Below, one piece after another: positions 43,705 through 51,810 of a stretch of 64,000 bases of DNA. Source of the stretch: Nonomuraea fuscirosea. Lineage in GTDB: Bacteria > Actinomycetota > Actinomycetes > Streptosporangiales > Streptosporangiaceae. The DNA lies in the NCBI RefSeq assembly GCF_003001935.1, contig NZ_PVNG01000015.1, positions 248,001-312,000 on the forward strand. The letters are read 5' to 3'. The notes under the pieces were generated by a model. It was not told the origin of the DNA. It saw nothing but the letters and a program-made list of their open reading frames with translations, and ran no database searches. The position numbers were made by a program, and so were the translations under genes. Each line of letters begins with the position of its first letter. Position 1 is the stretch's first letter.

Positions 43705-43898
43705 TGGGCGGCGGGCGGCGGTTCTGCGAATACTGCGGCAATCTGCTGGCAGCCCGTCATGCCAGCACAGACAACCTCGGGAGCCTGTTGACCTGCGGGG
43801 ACGCCTCCATGCGCATAATCTGCGGATTGTGCGAAGGCTGTGAGTCAGCAGCCGGAGAAGGACTCTACCGACGTGGACCCTGGCCTTTCTCACCTTGA
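43701..43898 (+). CDS. Doubtful small Cys-rich ORF
   Basis: 65 aa, start GTG 43,701 overlapping the GntR stop. Contains CEYCGN and CGLCEGC pairs that could form a zinc ribbon. Otherwise the 43,705-43,959 interval shows nothing. Weak support. Confidence 0.3.
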   Translation: MMGGGRRFCEYCGNLLAARHASTDNLGSLLTCGDASMRIICGLCEGCESAAGEGLYRRGPWPFSP

Positions 43899-43959
43899 CG
43901 CACAGTCCTGGCGTTTGTTCGACGCGTCAGCCCGGAAAAGCGTACGGTTTCATGCTGAC

Positions 43960-45699
43960 TCAGAAACGGAAGCCGAACAGGCCGCCGTCTTCGTAGGCAT
44001 CAGTGAGTCGGGTAGTCAACTCATACGGACTCGAGTTGAAACCACGTCTTTGCGCCTTCCCCAAATCATCGCTATTGATAGTAGCAATGTATTGCAACCC
44101 CTCTTCGCGAGAGACTTGCTCGGCGAGTTCGAAGGCAGCCTTGAGCTGTCGATCATCAACACCATCAAAAAGATGACTATCATGGACAAGGAAGTCGGGG
44201 CCCCTGTTGTGACGACGAGCAATGACTGCCAATGTGAGGTCGAAGCAAAAGATAACCATGCTGCCAATGCCTCGACTGTCATCGTCATCAATGCGAGGCG
44301 TGATCTTCAAGCTGTTTCGCCCGGCCTCAATCGCAAGGTAGCCTGCTCGTTGCTCGCCGTACAACTTTTTTGCAAACTGGTCGAAAAGAAGGGTGGCCTC
44401 ACTGCTTTGCGTAGCTCGGTCTTCCAGGTCGGCCGCCATCTCGTCCTCAATCTGAACTCGCATGGCGGTTATCTGGCGAGCGCTCGCCTCTAGAGCTTGT
44501 GCTGCTGCCAACCGATTCCTCAGAGCGTCTAGAGACGCTTGTTCCTGTGCGTACACGCGCTGGAGCACTGTAAGCGCCTCAAGCGCTCCCCCTTCGTCGA
44601 GTTGTCGCAGAATCTGTGCCTGTTCATCCCCTAGACGTTCTCTCTGAACTTTTCGTTCTTCGAGATTCTGTTGCACTATAGATATTTCGTCACTCAGATA
44701 CCGATGGCGATTGCGTACGACGGATTCATGAAAAGAACGGACATCTTCGAAACGGCGTCGAACCTGGTTGGAGAGCGCAACGCCCAGTTCCTGGTAGACG
44801 CGTTCTACATAATCGACGTCGACTTCGGTTGTTTCGCGGATAGCCGACTCGAGGTCCTGTAGATTTCGGCGGTCCACTGCATCTTCGTTTGTGAGTCGCC
44901 GAATCTCTTTAGCTATGGTGTCCGCACGTTGCTTCAAGTTCTCATACTCAGGAACGACCCGGAAGCTGTCTATCTGCTCTCGCAACCGGGTGATCCGCGC
45001 CTCAGCAACTGTAATTTGACCGCGGAGTTCCGCTGTGTTGCCAACAATGCGTCCCCATACCGGGTCGTTGACAGCTTTCCTCAACTGAGTTCTCGTAGCT
45101 TCTCTCGCCGAGATTTCGCGATAGCGTGTAGCGAGTCGCCAGTCCAAACCAAGCAAGTAAGCCAAGTTGCTCGCCGCAACAGCTTCAGTTTGGCGGGCAT
45201 GGGTGCGAATCGGTTCGTTGAAGGCATGAGAGCTTACTCGGCGAATATAGTACGATAGAAGGTTTCGTCCGCTTATGCCGTCATGTTCATCTTTTAGGCC
45301 GAACAACGCCGCTTCGATAAGCTGATTCCACTCCGACAGAGGGATATCGGTGCTACCAAAGTTGAGTTGCCCCTGTGTCCCAGTAGTGACGTCGTGATCA
45401 AGCTCTACCATGTTCTGATTTGTTCCCGTGCGGGTTACGCGCAGGGTGTCAGGAACGCCCGGCCAATCTAGGTGCAAACCAAAACGAATGCCACGCAGAG
45501 CCTTTTTGGTTGCTAGGTGCTTGTCTGGTCGCGCTCCTAGAAGGAAGTGGAGCAACTCAATTATGCTGGACTTCCCGGCACTGTTACGGCTGTCTGTAGC
45601 AGCTGAGACGGAGGTGGTGTCTGCCACAACGATATTGAGTCCCGGGCTAAAAACAAGTGTCTTGAAGCGGGAGTCATCGGCTGTTAGCTTCCGAAGCAT
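43960..45699 (-). CDS. RecF/SMC-like ABC ATPase with DUF2326 (ABC-3C system ATPase)
   Basis: 579 aa. Walker A is DSRNSAGKSSIIELL (residues ~36-50). The long middle is coiled coil (~180-420: LREQIDSFRVVPEYENLKQRADTIAKEIRRL; QQNLEERKVQRERLGDEQAQILRQL). The C-terminal lobe has FLVHDSHLFDGVDDRQLKAAFELAEQ and YIATINSDDL, the DUF2326 signature containing the Walker B/D-loop equivalents. ABC ATPases of this class pair with a middle component and an effector in ABC three-component conflict systems. Here it is the last gene of such an operon, overlapping the middle component by 26 bp. Base composition is well below the host G+C. Confidence 0.85.
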   Translation of the reverse strand: MLRKLTADDSRFKTLVFSPGLNIVVADTTSVSAATDSRNSAGKSSIIELLHFLLGARPDKHLATKKALRGIRFGLHLDWPGVPDTLRVTRTGTNQNMVELDHDVTTGTQGQLNFGSTDIPLSEWNQLIEAALFGLKDEHDGISGRNLLSYYIRRVSSHAFNEPIRTHARQTEAVAASNLAYLLGLDWRLATRYREISAREATRTQLRKAVNDPVWGRIVGNTAELRGQITVAEARITRLREQIDSFRVVPEYENLKQRADTIAKEIRRLTNEDAVDRRNLQDLESAIRETTEVDVDYVERVYQELGVALSNQVRRRFEDVRSFHESVVRNRHRYLSDEISIVQQNLEERKVQRERLGDEQAQILRQLDEGGALEALTVLQRVYAQEQASLDALRNRLAAAQALEASARQITAMRVQIEDEMAADLEDRATQSSEATLLFDQFAKKLYGEQRAGYLAIEAGRNSLKITPRIDDDDSRGIGSMVIFCFDLTLAVIARRHNRGPDFLVHDSHLFDGVDDRQLKAAFELAEQVSREEGLQYIATINSDDLGKAQRRGFNSSPYELTTRLTDAYEDGGLFGFRF

Positions 45700-45943
45700 C
45701 TACCCTCCTAGTAACCAGGAGGCCATCTCGGGCTTCGATCAGACCCATTGCGTACAGAACATCCAGGGATAGTGTGAACCAGCTGAAAGATATAGGCGCA
45801 GGGTGGCTATTCTCTAGTCTCCATGCCCGGAGTTTGTACCATGCCTGGCTAACTGATGTGGGCCCGTCGATTTGCTGCAGAATCTGGGCGCCGACAGCCA
45901 GCAGTGCGCGATCGGGGGCGATCCCTTTTGTGGGCGTGATCAC
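45674..45943 (-). CDS. ABC three-component system, middle component
   Basis: 89 aa from GTG 45,943, overlapping the upstream stop as GTGA. VSQAWYKLRAWRLENSHPAPISFSWFTLSLDVLYAMGLIEARDGLLV resembles the MC6-like small middle components, whose hallmark is a WFxLALDxLYxxGxI strand-helix pattern; I judge this from memory of the family. The component is thought to bridge ATPase and effector. Position between effector and ATPase supports it strongly. Confidence 0.75.
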   Translation of the reverse strand: MITPTKGIAPDRALLAVGAQILQQIDGPTSVSQAWYKLRAWRLENSHPAPISFSWFTLSLDVLYAMGLIEARDGLLVTRRVDASEANSR

Positions 45944-46452
45944 TTCGCGATCCCTGGAGTTGCTGGCAGCCAGTCAGGTGAAGGCTGCTCGAATATATCG
46001 CATCTCTCAAAGAAGTACGCGAGTATAACCCAGGCGGCACGATGCACTTGTGGGTGTTGGCGGGCGTTGCCGAGAACATACTGTTCTAGATGCCAAAGGA
46101 TATCTTCTGGATCGTCCAAAAGATCACGCGTTTGACGGTAATACATCGAGAAGCCGGCTGCAATCTCGTCTACCTCATGCGGGTTGATGAGCCCTGCGAA
46201 GTACTCCTCTACGAGGTATGTGTACTTCATGGCTTTTACGAGATCTTCCCGACTCTCGCCATCGAGCCCGTTGTAGTCGAGCTTCAGGCCGCTGACCTCC
46301 TGCAGGTCCATCATGGGGTCGGCGGCGCGTCGCTTTTCACGAAGATGGCTAAGGAGCTCGGCTAAATCCTCTAAGCCGACCCCATACGTTCGCTCATGTA
46401 CCGGAACAACGCAGCCAAGTAAATCCTCGATTTGGTCGAGACTCAACTTCAT
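45940..46452 (-). CDS. ABC-3C effector, C-terminal half (downstream of in-frame TAG)
   Basis: 170 aa from ATG 46,452. KLSLDQIEDLLGCVVPVHERTYGVGLEDLAELLSHLREKRR opens a helical domain of the ABC-3C C-terminal type (AMKYTYLVEEYFAGL, YVLGNARQHPQVHRAAWVILAYFFERCDIFE) that probably docks on the middle component. It lies in the same frame as the 46,459-46,878 half, separated by TAG-GAA-ATC. TAGGAAATCATG also makes a fair ribosome site (AGGA 5-8 nt upstream), so separate translation is possible. Confidence 0.75.
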   Translation of the reverse strand: MKLSLDQIEDLLGCVVPVHERTYGVGLEDLAELLSHLREKRRAADPMMDLQEVSGLKLDYNGLDGESREDLVKAMKYTYLVEEYFAGLINPHEVDEIAAGFSMYYRQTRDLLDDPEDILWHLEQYVLGNARQHPQVHRAAWVILAYFFERCDIFEQPSPDWLPATPGIAK

Positions 46453-46458
46453 GATTTC

Positions 46459-46878
46459 CTACCATAAGCGCCTTCGGCCCATGTGATCAAACTTCAGCGG
46501 CGCATGGTCTCGTGCAGCGATGGCAATTATGGACGCCATGTCAGGATGGGTTCCACGATAATCATTATGTACGAACACGAAGGTGTCGAACTGACCGTTG
46601 CGTTTCGCTTTGGCCTTTTTCAGGTCCGATGAGAACTTACTCTTAATTTTGTAGACATCGAAGACCTGTGGGGCATAGACGGCGTACAGTCTGCGGTTGT
46701 GGAGGCTGAGGCCGTCGCCGCCCTGATCGCCGATATTTCCATGTGTTCTAACATCGACATAGTCTGTATAGCGGGCTGCCATAAGGTTATGAAAAAAATC
46801 CTCGAACGCGTTTTCGTATAAGTCTGGCAACTTGTGTAAGAAGCTCAGCTTGGCGAATGCTCTCTGCTCGAACAGCAC
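46459..46878 (-). CDS. ABC-3C effector, N-terminal REase-like half
   Basis: 139 aa from GTG 46,878 (GGAGG just upstream; TTG 46,932 is an alternative). LYENAFEDFFHNLMAARYTDYVDVRTHGNIGDQGGDGL and RRLYAVYAPQ match the restriction-endonuclease-like N-terminal domain of ABC-3C effectors (GDxxxDG ... YAxYAP), followed by the Lys-rich KFSSDLKKAKAKRNGQFDTFVFVHNDYRG. It stops at TAG 46,461-46,459, whereas homologues as I remember them continue into the C-terminal domain. Reading through TAG would give ~312 aa. Confidence 0.75.
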   Translation of the reverse strand: MLFEQRAFAKLSFLHKLPDLYENAFEDFFHNLMAARYTDYVDVRTHGNIGDQGGDGLSLHNRRLYAVYAPQVFDVYKIKSKFSSDLKKAKAKRNGQFDTFVFVHNDYRGTHPDMASIIAIAARDHAPLKFDHMGRRRLW

Positions 46879-46932
46879 CGCGCCTCCTCGACCGATCGTC
46901 CTTACATTGGCTATCGTACAGTTTTGGATCAA

Positions 46933-47275
46933 CGTTTCAACTAGTAATCGCTAGTCTGTCCCGGTACGCTGGTCTGTCGCGTATGCTCTCCGTCGGTCAG
47001 GAGGACGTCAGCAAGGTTCTTACTTGTTCACTCATGAGCTCTTCTAGCAAGGATCAGCAGGTGAAGCGGTTGCTGTTTCGCCTGGTGGTGGCGGATCAGA
47101 CCACGGCATGGTGGATGGCTGAAGGCGGATTGGGCGAACGGCCTTGGCCGGGTGTGCTGCGTTTCCGATGCGCCCTCACGCGCGAGGTTGGCTCGCTGGG
47201 GGGTCCGTCATCCGAGGCACTCTGTCGACATGGCACTGCGACTGCACGGGGAGGCACGAAGTGAATGCAGTGGTC
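46933..47275. other. Upstream region of the ABC-3C operon
   Basis: About 340 bp with no recognisable gene. The half next to the operon (46,933-47,050) is A/T-richer and should hold its minus-strand promoter. The rest (47,050-47,270) is G+C-rich with an unrecognised plus-strand open stretch (QTTAWWMAEGGLGERPWPG), possibly debris. Confidence 0.4.
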
Positions 47276-48291
47276 ACTGACGTGATCTCAGTCGATTGCC
47301 GGTAGGTAGTTGTGCTCGAAGTGGGTGAGGACAAGGGCTGCGCGGGCGATGTCGCTAATCGCGCTGGGGCTGGCAGTGATGTGCTGGAGGATCCGCCAGC
47401 GGCCTTTGAGCAGGGCGAATCCACGTTCGCCGAGGCAGCGCAGGGCACGTAGTAGCCGGTTGTACGTGCGGTTGTCGGGGCTGAGAATGTGATTTCCTTT
47501 GGGCTGTTTGATGGGTGTGTGAATGCCGATTCCGGCGCCGTCGTAGCCGCTGTCGGCGAGGGTGGGCAGGTCGGCTGCTGAGGCGGCGTACAACGCGGCG
47601 AGTACGTGGGTGCGGGCGGCGGTCAGGTCGTGCACCGAGCCCGGCTCGACCTCGGCGATCCATAGGGGCAGCCCGCTGGGCGCTGAGAGAGCTTGGAGGT
47701 TGCCGGCGTGCTGGTGGGCCTTGCCGGAGTACCAGGCGTCGATGGACTCGCCCTTGACGTTGATGGTCTGCTCGGCGCAGCGATCAGTGGGGATCAGGGT
47801 GCCGTCGAGGATGACGTAGGCCAGCCCGTCGGCATGGGCACGGTCGAGCGCAGCGTGCAGATCAGGGGCTTGAGCTGCCAGGACGCCGATGCCCTCGGCG
47901 ATGTAGCGGTAGGCGGTGGCGCGCGAGACGCGGTGATCGCGGCCGAGCTTGGGGATGTCGTTCTCGCCCCGGAACCAGCACAGAATCAGCACTGCCTGCC
48001 AGAACGGAGTCAGGGCGCGACTGCCTTTGGGGGTGCCGAGCCGGCGGCATTCGTTCTGCAGCAGTTGAGCAACGTGGCGAACCAGCGGCCGGGAGACGTG
48101 GAGCATGGCACGATGAGCAATCACGTGGAGCCTTTCGGCCGAGGGTGTTTCTTGTGGTGAGCACTCGTCTACCGGAGGCTCCACGTCTGTTTCCGGCCTT
48201 CGACGACTTCTCCCGGAAGGTCCGGAACGTCACCACAGACGTCTCAAAAATCCCCTTTCACCCCGAGATATTTCTCTGAGATCACCTCAGT
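47276..48291 (-). mobile_element. IS5-type insertion sequence, copy 1 (complete)
   Basis: Imperfect terminal inverted repeats: left ACTGACGTGATCTCA (47,276-47,290), right end reads ACTGAGGTGATCTCA on the other strand (48,277-48,291), with one mismatch in 15. About 1,016 bp with one transposase gene. I see no convincing target duplication. The left 401 bp look identical to copy 2 at 49,532. Confidence 0.8.
47288..48184 (-). CDS. IS5-family DDE transposase (DDE_Tnp_4 type)
   Basis: 298 aa; the true start may be a later Met (MLHVSRPLVRHVAQLL). An N-terminal HTH_Tnp_4-like part (ALTPFWQAVLILCWFRGENDIPKLGRDHRVSRATAYRYIAEGI) precedes the catalytic core: YVILDGTLIPTDR (first D), TLADSGYDGAGIGIH (second D) and LGERGFALLKGRW (E). 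All three acidic residues are present. It appears intact and could have mobilised copy 2. Confidence 0.88.
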   Translation of the reverse strand: MEPPVDECSPQETPSAERLHVIAHRAMLHVSRPLVRHVAQLLQNECRRLGTPKGSRALTPFWQAVLILCWFRGENDIPKLGRDHRVSRATAYRYIAEGIGVLAAQAPDLHAALDRAHADGLAYVILDGTLIPTDRCAEQTINVKGESIDAWYSGKAHQHAGNLQALSAPSGLPLWIAEVEPGSVHDLTAARTHVLAALYAASAADLPTLADSGYDGAGIGIHTPIKQPKGNHILSPDNRTYNRLLRALRCLGERGFALLKGRWRILQHITASPSAISDIARAALVLTHFEHNYLPAID

Positions 48292-48369
48292 GTAGGAGCG
48301 TTGCTGTACCGCGGCAGCCCCTGACTCCCTTAGGAATTCTGCATCGGCTAATCTAGAGGACAAAGCCCA

Positions 48370-49368
48370 CTAGAGCCGAAGCCAGCCGATATAGATCCAC
48401 CCTGCTATGAAAAGTAGTGGCAGAAGACAAGAGATTAGTGTTGGGCGGACGTACCACGATATTACTTCAGGAAGTTTAGCAGCTCTACTGCCTATATGAA
48501 GATCGCGCCGAGTGTGCCTATCAAACGCAGCACTGGATGTTGATACGCCGGTTTCTTCTTGCGCTGCAAGACCAAGTTTAATCATCTGGAGTCTCCAGGT
48601 GTGAATCCACACGTAGGAGCTAGCCGCTACGACGAACCAGCCACTTGCAAGCAGCAGACCGAATGCCGATACGGTTTTCGCGTCAAATTCTTTCACGTTT
48701 TGACTAGCAAGCGTCGCAGTCAAAGCAACCAGGGCGCTCTGCACGAGCAGGAACAGATTCATCCGAGTGCTAAACAACTGCAAATCAGATTCATAGTGCT
48801 TTTGTGCAAGTTCGTAAGCTCGCCAGACGTCGACAGGATCGGACCGGCTATGCCCCGGCAATGAGGGTGCTGCACGGGTAGCAGCACTAGAAGCCATTGA
48901 GGCGATGTCGGTGGCCTGCCTGGCTGAACGAACCACTCTTATGCGCCGATTTGAGTGGAATAAGTTTCCAGAAATTCTCCAGGGTCTCACTGCCACCAGA
49001 GGTTTGCCAGTTCGCATGGCGAGCGAGACTTCACTCATCGTTCCCCAACTTCCGCCTATCGCTATTACTGCATCTGCAGCACGTATCAGCATGGCATTTC
49101 GTAGCTCACCCATGCCAGTTGCTAATGCTATGGTCAAATACGGATTCCCCTCGAAGCGATCCACGCCTGGCAGGAAGCCGAGCGCCAAACCCCCCGCTTG
49201 CGTAGCTCCTCTTGAAACCGCTTCCATTATGCCGCCGAGACCTCCACACAGCACGATCGCACTTCGCTTCGCGAGGAGGCGTCCAACCTCTTCCGCGATC
49301 CTTAGCTCCCTATGCGTAGCGGAGGATGGGCCGACAACAGCAATATATGTTGCGAATTTTGCAGACAA
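48370..49368 (-). CDS. SLOG-domain protein with C-terminal transmembrane module
   Basis: 332 aa from TTG 49,368, with GGAGG 7 nt upstream. Residues ~5-165 are a LOG/TIGR00725-type SLOG Rossmann domain: YIAVVGPSSATHRELRIAEEVGRLLA, VLCGGLGGIMEAVSRGATQAGG, ATGMGELRNAMLIRAADAVIAIGGSWGTMSEVSLAMRTGKPLVA. A cytosolic helix (VDWRAYELAQKHYESDLQ region) follows, then three membrane spans (NLFLLVQSALVALTATLA, SAFGLLLASGWFVVAASSYVWI, LISCLLPLLFIAGWIYIGWL). SLOG domains fused to membrane effectors are proposed nucleotide-activated pore or membrane-disrupting systems. The gene lies alone between two direct IS copies, and its G+C is lower than the backbone's. Confidence 0.78.
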   Translation of the reverse strand: MSAKFATYIAVVGPSSATHRELRIAEEVGRLLAKRSAIVLCGGLGGIMEAVSRGATQAGGLALGFLPGVDRFEGNPYLTIALATGMGELRNAMLIRAADAVIAIGGSWGTMSEVSLAMRTGKPLVAVRPWRISGNLFHSNRRIRVVRSARQATDIASMASSAATRAAPSLPGHSRSDPVDVWRAYELAQKHYESDLQLFSTRMNLFLLVQSALVALTATLASQNVKEFDAKTVSAFGLLLASGWFVVAASSYVWIHTWRLQMIKLGLAAQEETGVSTSSAAFDRHTRRDLHIGSRAAKLPEVISWYVRPTLISCLLPLLFIAGWIYIGWLRL

Positions 49369-49531
49369 GGTGAAGCCTCCCCATGAACTGTGATGAGTCG
49401 ATCGAGCGCATGCTGGAACTCCCGACGACCTCTAGAAGAGCACGAACCTGTGCCGCTGGCAATGCCACTGGGCAAGGCTGGTCTCTGCTCCATCAAAGGA
49501 GGTTGTCAAGTCGTCATGGCTCTCTAGAGAT

Positions 49532-51212
49532 ACTGACGTGATCTCAGTCGATTGCCGGTAGGTAGTTGTGCTCGAAGTGGGTGAGGACAAGGGCTGCGCG
49601 GGCGATGTCGCTAATCGCGCTGGGGCTGGCAGTGATGTGCTGGAGGATCCGCCAGCGGCCTTTGAGCAGGGCGAATCCACGTTCGCCGAGGCAGCGCAGG
49701 GCACGTAGTAGCCGGTTGTACGTGCGGTTGTCGGGGCTGAGAATGTGATTTCCTTTGGGCTGTTTGATGGGTGTGTGAATGCCGATTCCGGCGCCGTCGT
49801 AGCCGCTGTCGGCGAGGGTGGGCAGGTCGGCTGCTGAGGCGGCGTACAACGCGGCGAGTACGTGGGTGCGGGCGGCGGTCAGGTCGTGCACCGAGCCCGG
49901 CTCGACCTCGGCGATCCATAGGGGCAGCCCGCTAAAGCGGGATTCCCAAAGTTTTGCGCGTAACGGACGTGAGATCGTCGACGCGGACGGGCATTGACAG
50001 AACCCTCGCCGAGGGTTGGATCGAAGTTGCCTGCAACGCCCAACCACCCGACGAGGTCGTGGTCAGTATGCGCCCGGTCAGCGTGTTCGCCAACGGTCCC
50101 GAAGCCTCGATCGAGCACCTGCGCACGCATCTGCGCGGCCAGTGGCGGCAAGCCCTGCGGGCGATGATGGTCCTGTTGTCGGTCCACGGTCTGTCCCCGG
50201 CGCAGATCGCCGAGCTGCTGGACTGTGGTCCGAGCACGGTGCGGCGGTGGATCGGCCGGTTCAACCAGCACGGACCGGCGGGCCTGGCCGATCGGCCCCG
50301 CCCCGGGCGGCCGCGCATCGGCGGGCCACGCCTCCTGGATCGGATCGCCGCGCTGCTGGAGCGGGCCGGGCCGTGGACGGTGCCCCGGTTATGGCAGTAC
50401 CTGGGCCGGCCGAAGCTGAGCCCGCGCACCCTGTATCGGCGCCTGCGGGTGGTGGCCATCTGGCGGCGCCCCAAGCTGGTGGCCCGCGGTGATCCGGACC
50501 GGTGGCGGGCGGTGGCCGCCATCGCCGCCCGGCTGCGCGAGCTACCGTGCGGGGCGCTGGTGTGGGCCACCGACGAGACCCATGTGCACCTGCTGCCGCA
50601 CGTGCGGGCCACTTGGACGCTGCGTTCGCGTCGGCCGGAGATCGGCACGCCGGGCAAGAACCGGCAGGTGACGGTGTTCGGCGCGCTGGAGATGACCACC
50701 GGCCGGTGGGTGTATCGGCTGGGCCGTCGCTGCGCCGCCGACTTCATCGCCCTGCTGGAACAGATCCGCTTGGTCGCTCCGACAGCCCCGGCGATCGTGG
50801 TGATCTGCGACAACGACAGCATCTACCATGCCCATGCCGTCACCGACTACCTGAACAAGCACCCCACCATGCAGGTGCTGTTCGGAGCGCGCTACAGCCC
50901 GCATGACAACCCGGTGGAACGCATCTGGGCCGCACTCAAGACCTTCATCGCCAACACCGCCGTCAGCTGGCCCGGCCGCCTCCGACAGATCCACGCTTTC
51001 TTCCGCGCTCGCTCACCGGCCGAACTGCTGACCGCCGCAGCTCCGTGGACCAGCCCCTGGCTGCCCGCGGGTTACAAGCGAAACTTCTGGAATGCCGCTT
51101 TAGGCGCTGAGAGAGCCTGGAGGTTGCCGGCGTGCTGGTGGGCCTTGCCGGAGTACCAGGCGTCGATGGACTCGCCCTTGACGCTGATGGTCTGCTCGGC
51201 GCAGCGATCAGT
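49532..51212 (-). mobile_element. IS5-type insertion sequence, copy 2 (interrupted and truncated)
   Basis: The left part, 49,532-49,932, corresponds base for base to 47,276-47,676 of copy 1. It is then split by an IS630 element (49,933-51,102), resumes at 51,103, and stops after ~110 bp at GATCAGTG (51,205-51,212); the terminal ~500 bp of copy 1 are missing. The right part has two C/T differences from copy 1, the left part none that I can see. Same orientation as copy 1. The transposase is dead. Confidence 0.85.
49933..51102 (+). mobile_element. IS630-family element inserted in IS5 copy 2
   Basis: Ends are TAAAGCGGGATTCCCAAAG (left) and the complement of CTTCTGGAATGCCGCTTTA (right), an imperfect inverted repeat. 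The insertion point reads CCCGC-TA...TA-GGCGC, i.e. TA target duplication, which is the IS630/mariner hallmark. The uninterrupted copy 1 has TG at this spot. Confidence 0.88.
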
Positions 51213-51261
51213 GAGCCCTTTTCGTGCGCCCAGCAGAGCAGGAGGTGAAGCCGTGACGTAG
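49954..51261 (+). CDS. IS630-family transposase, reading out into the flanking IS5 fragment
   Basis: 435 aa from TTG 49,954; ATG 50,068 is an alternative start. HTH region: LSVHGLSPAQIAELLDCGPSTVRRWIGRFNQHG. A winged second DNA-binding part contains LYRRLRVVAIWRRPK. DDE core: VWATDETHVHLLP (D), IVVICDNDSIYHAHAV (D) and YSPHDNPVERIWAALK (E). No stop lies before the right inverted repeat, so after RNFWNAAL the frame continues ~53 residues into IS5 and intron-5' sequence. Probably active despite the tail. Confidence 0.88.
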   Translation: MRVTDVRSSTRTGIDRTLAEGWIEVACNAQPPDEVVVSMRPVSVFANGPEASIEHLRTHLRGQWRQALRAMMVLLSVHGLSPAQIAELLDCGPSTVRRWIGRFNQHGPAGLADRPRPGRPRIGGPRLLDRIAALLERAGPWTVPRLWQYLGRPKLSPRTLYRRLRVVAIWRRPKLVARGDPDRWRAVAAIAARLRELPCGALVWATDETHVHLLPHVRATWTLRSRRPEIGTPGKNRQVTVFGALEMTTGRWVYRLGRRCAADFIALLEQIRLVAPTAPAIVVICDNDSIYHAHAVTDYLNKHPTMQVLFGARYSPHDNPVERIWAALKTFIANTAVSWPGRLRQIHAFFRARSPAELLTAAAPWTSPWLPAGYKRNFWNAALGAERAWRLPACWWALPEYQASMDSPLTLMVCSAQRSVSPFRAPSRAGGEAVT

Positions 51262-51810
51262 CGGTGGATCTTGTTGTTCGTAAGCTCGTCGTCGCTTGCC
51301 GGTGGAAGTCCGGTCCGGGTAGCTGCCAGGAGGCCCGGTAGCAGGCTGGCGGTTTCGTCTGGAAACGGGCGGGGTCGAAGCCCAGCGTCAATGGCCCTGA
51401 TGGGGGAGCGACGGTGCGGTCCGTAGCATGAAGCGAAGCCTGCGGCGTCGTTACTCAGCCTGCCTGCGGGTGGGACGAGGGAGTGCCGAGCCTCTCGAAA
51501 TTGGGGCGAAGGCCATGGACGCGGTGAAGATCCTGGATGTGCAGCCGTCAAGGACTCCCCGGCGTATGGGGCGCGGAACGCATCGATAGTGACGGCGGGA
51601 ACTGGGGAGGCCCTCCCCGGCCCGGTGACCTGCGGAAATATGTCATTGGAGTGGCGCGCCCTATAACCGATGATCTCGGGAAGTGGGTGGTGAGCCGGGT
51701 GGGCGTCGGAGGTGGCCGTAGTACTGCTTGAGCCGACCGGACAACACAACCGGCGGTGAGGGAAGGGCCACTACTTCGTCGATGCGCATTGTCTTGAAGG
51801 AGGAGGCCCG

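Noticed and set aside
43840..44493. 217-codon plus-strand frame opposite the DUF2326 ATPase
   Set aside because: Antisense to a convincing gene; no family features after its first ~40 codons, which are themselves unrecognised.
47276..48291. Target-site duplication of IS5 copy 1
   Set aside because: Flanking bases on the two sides do not match over 3-4 bp, so none is claimed.
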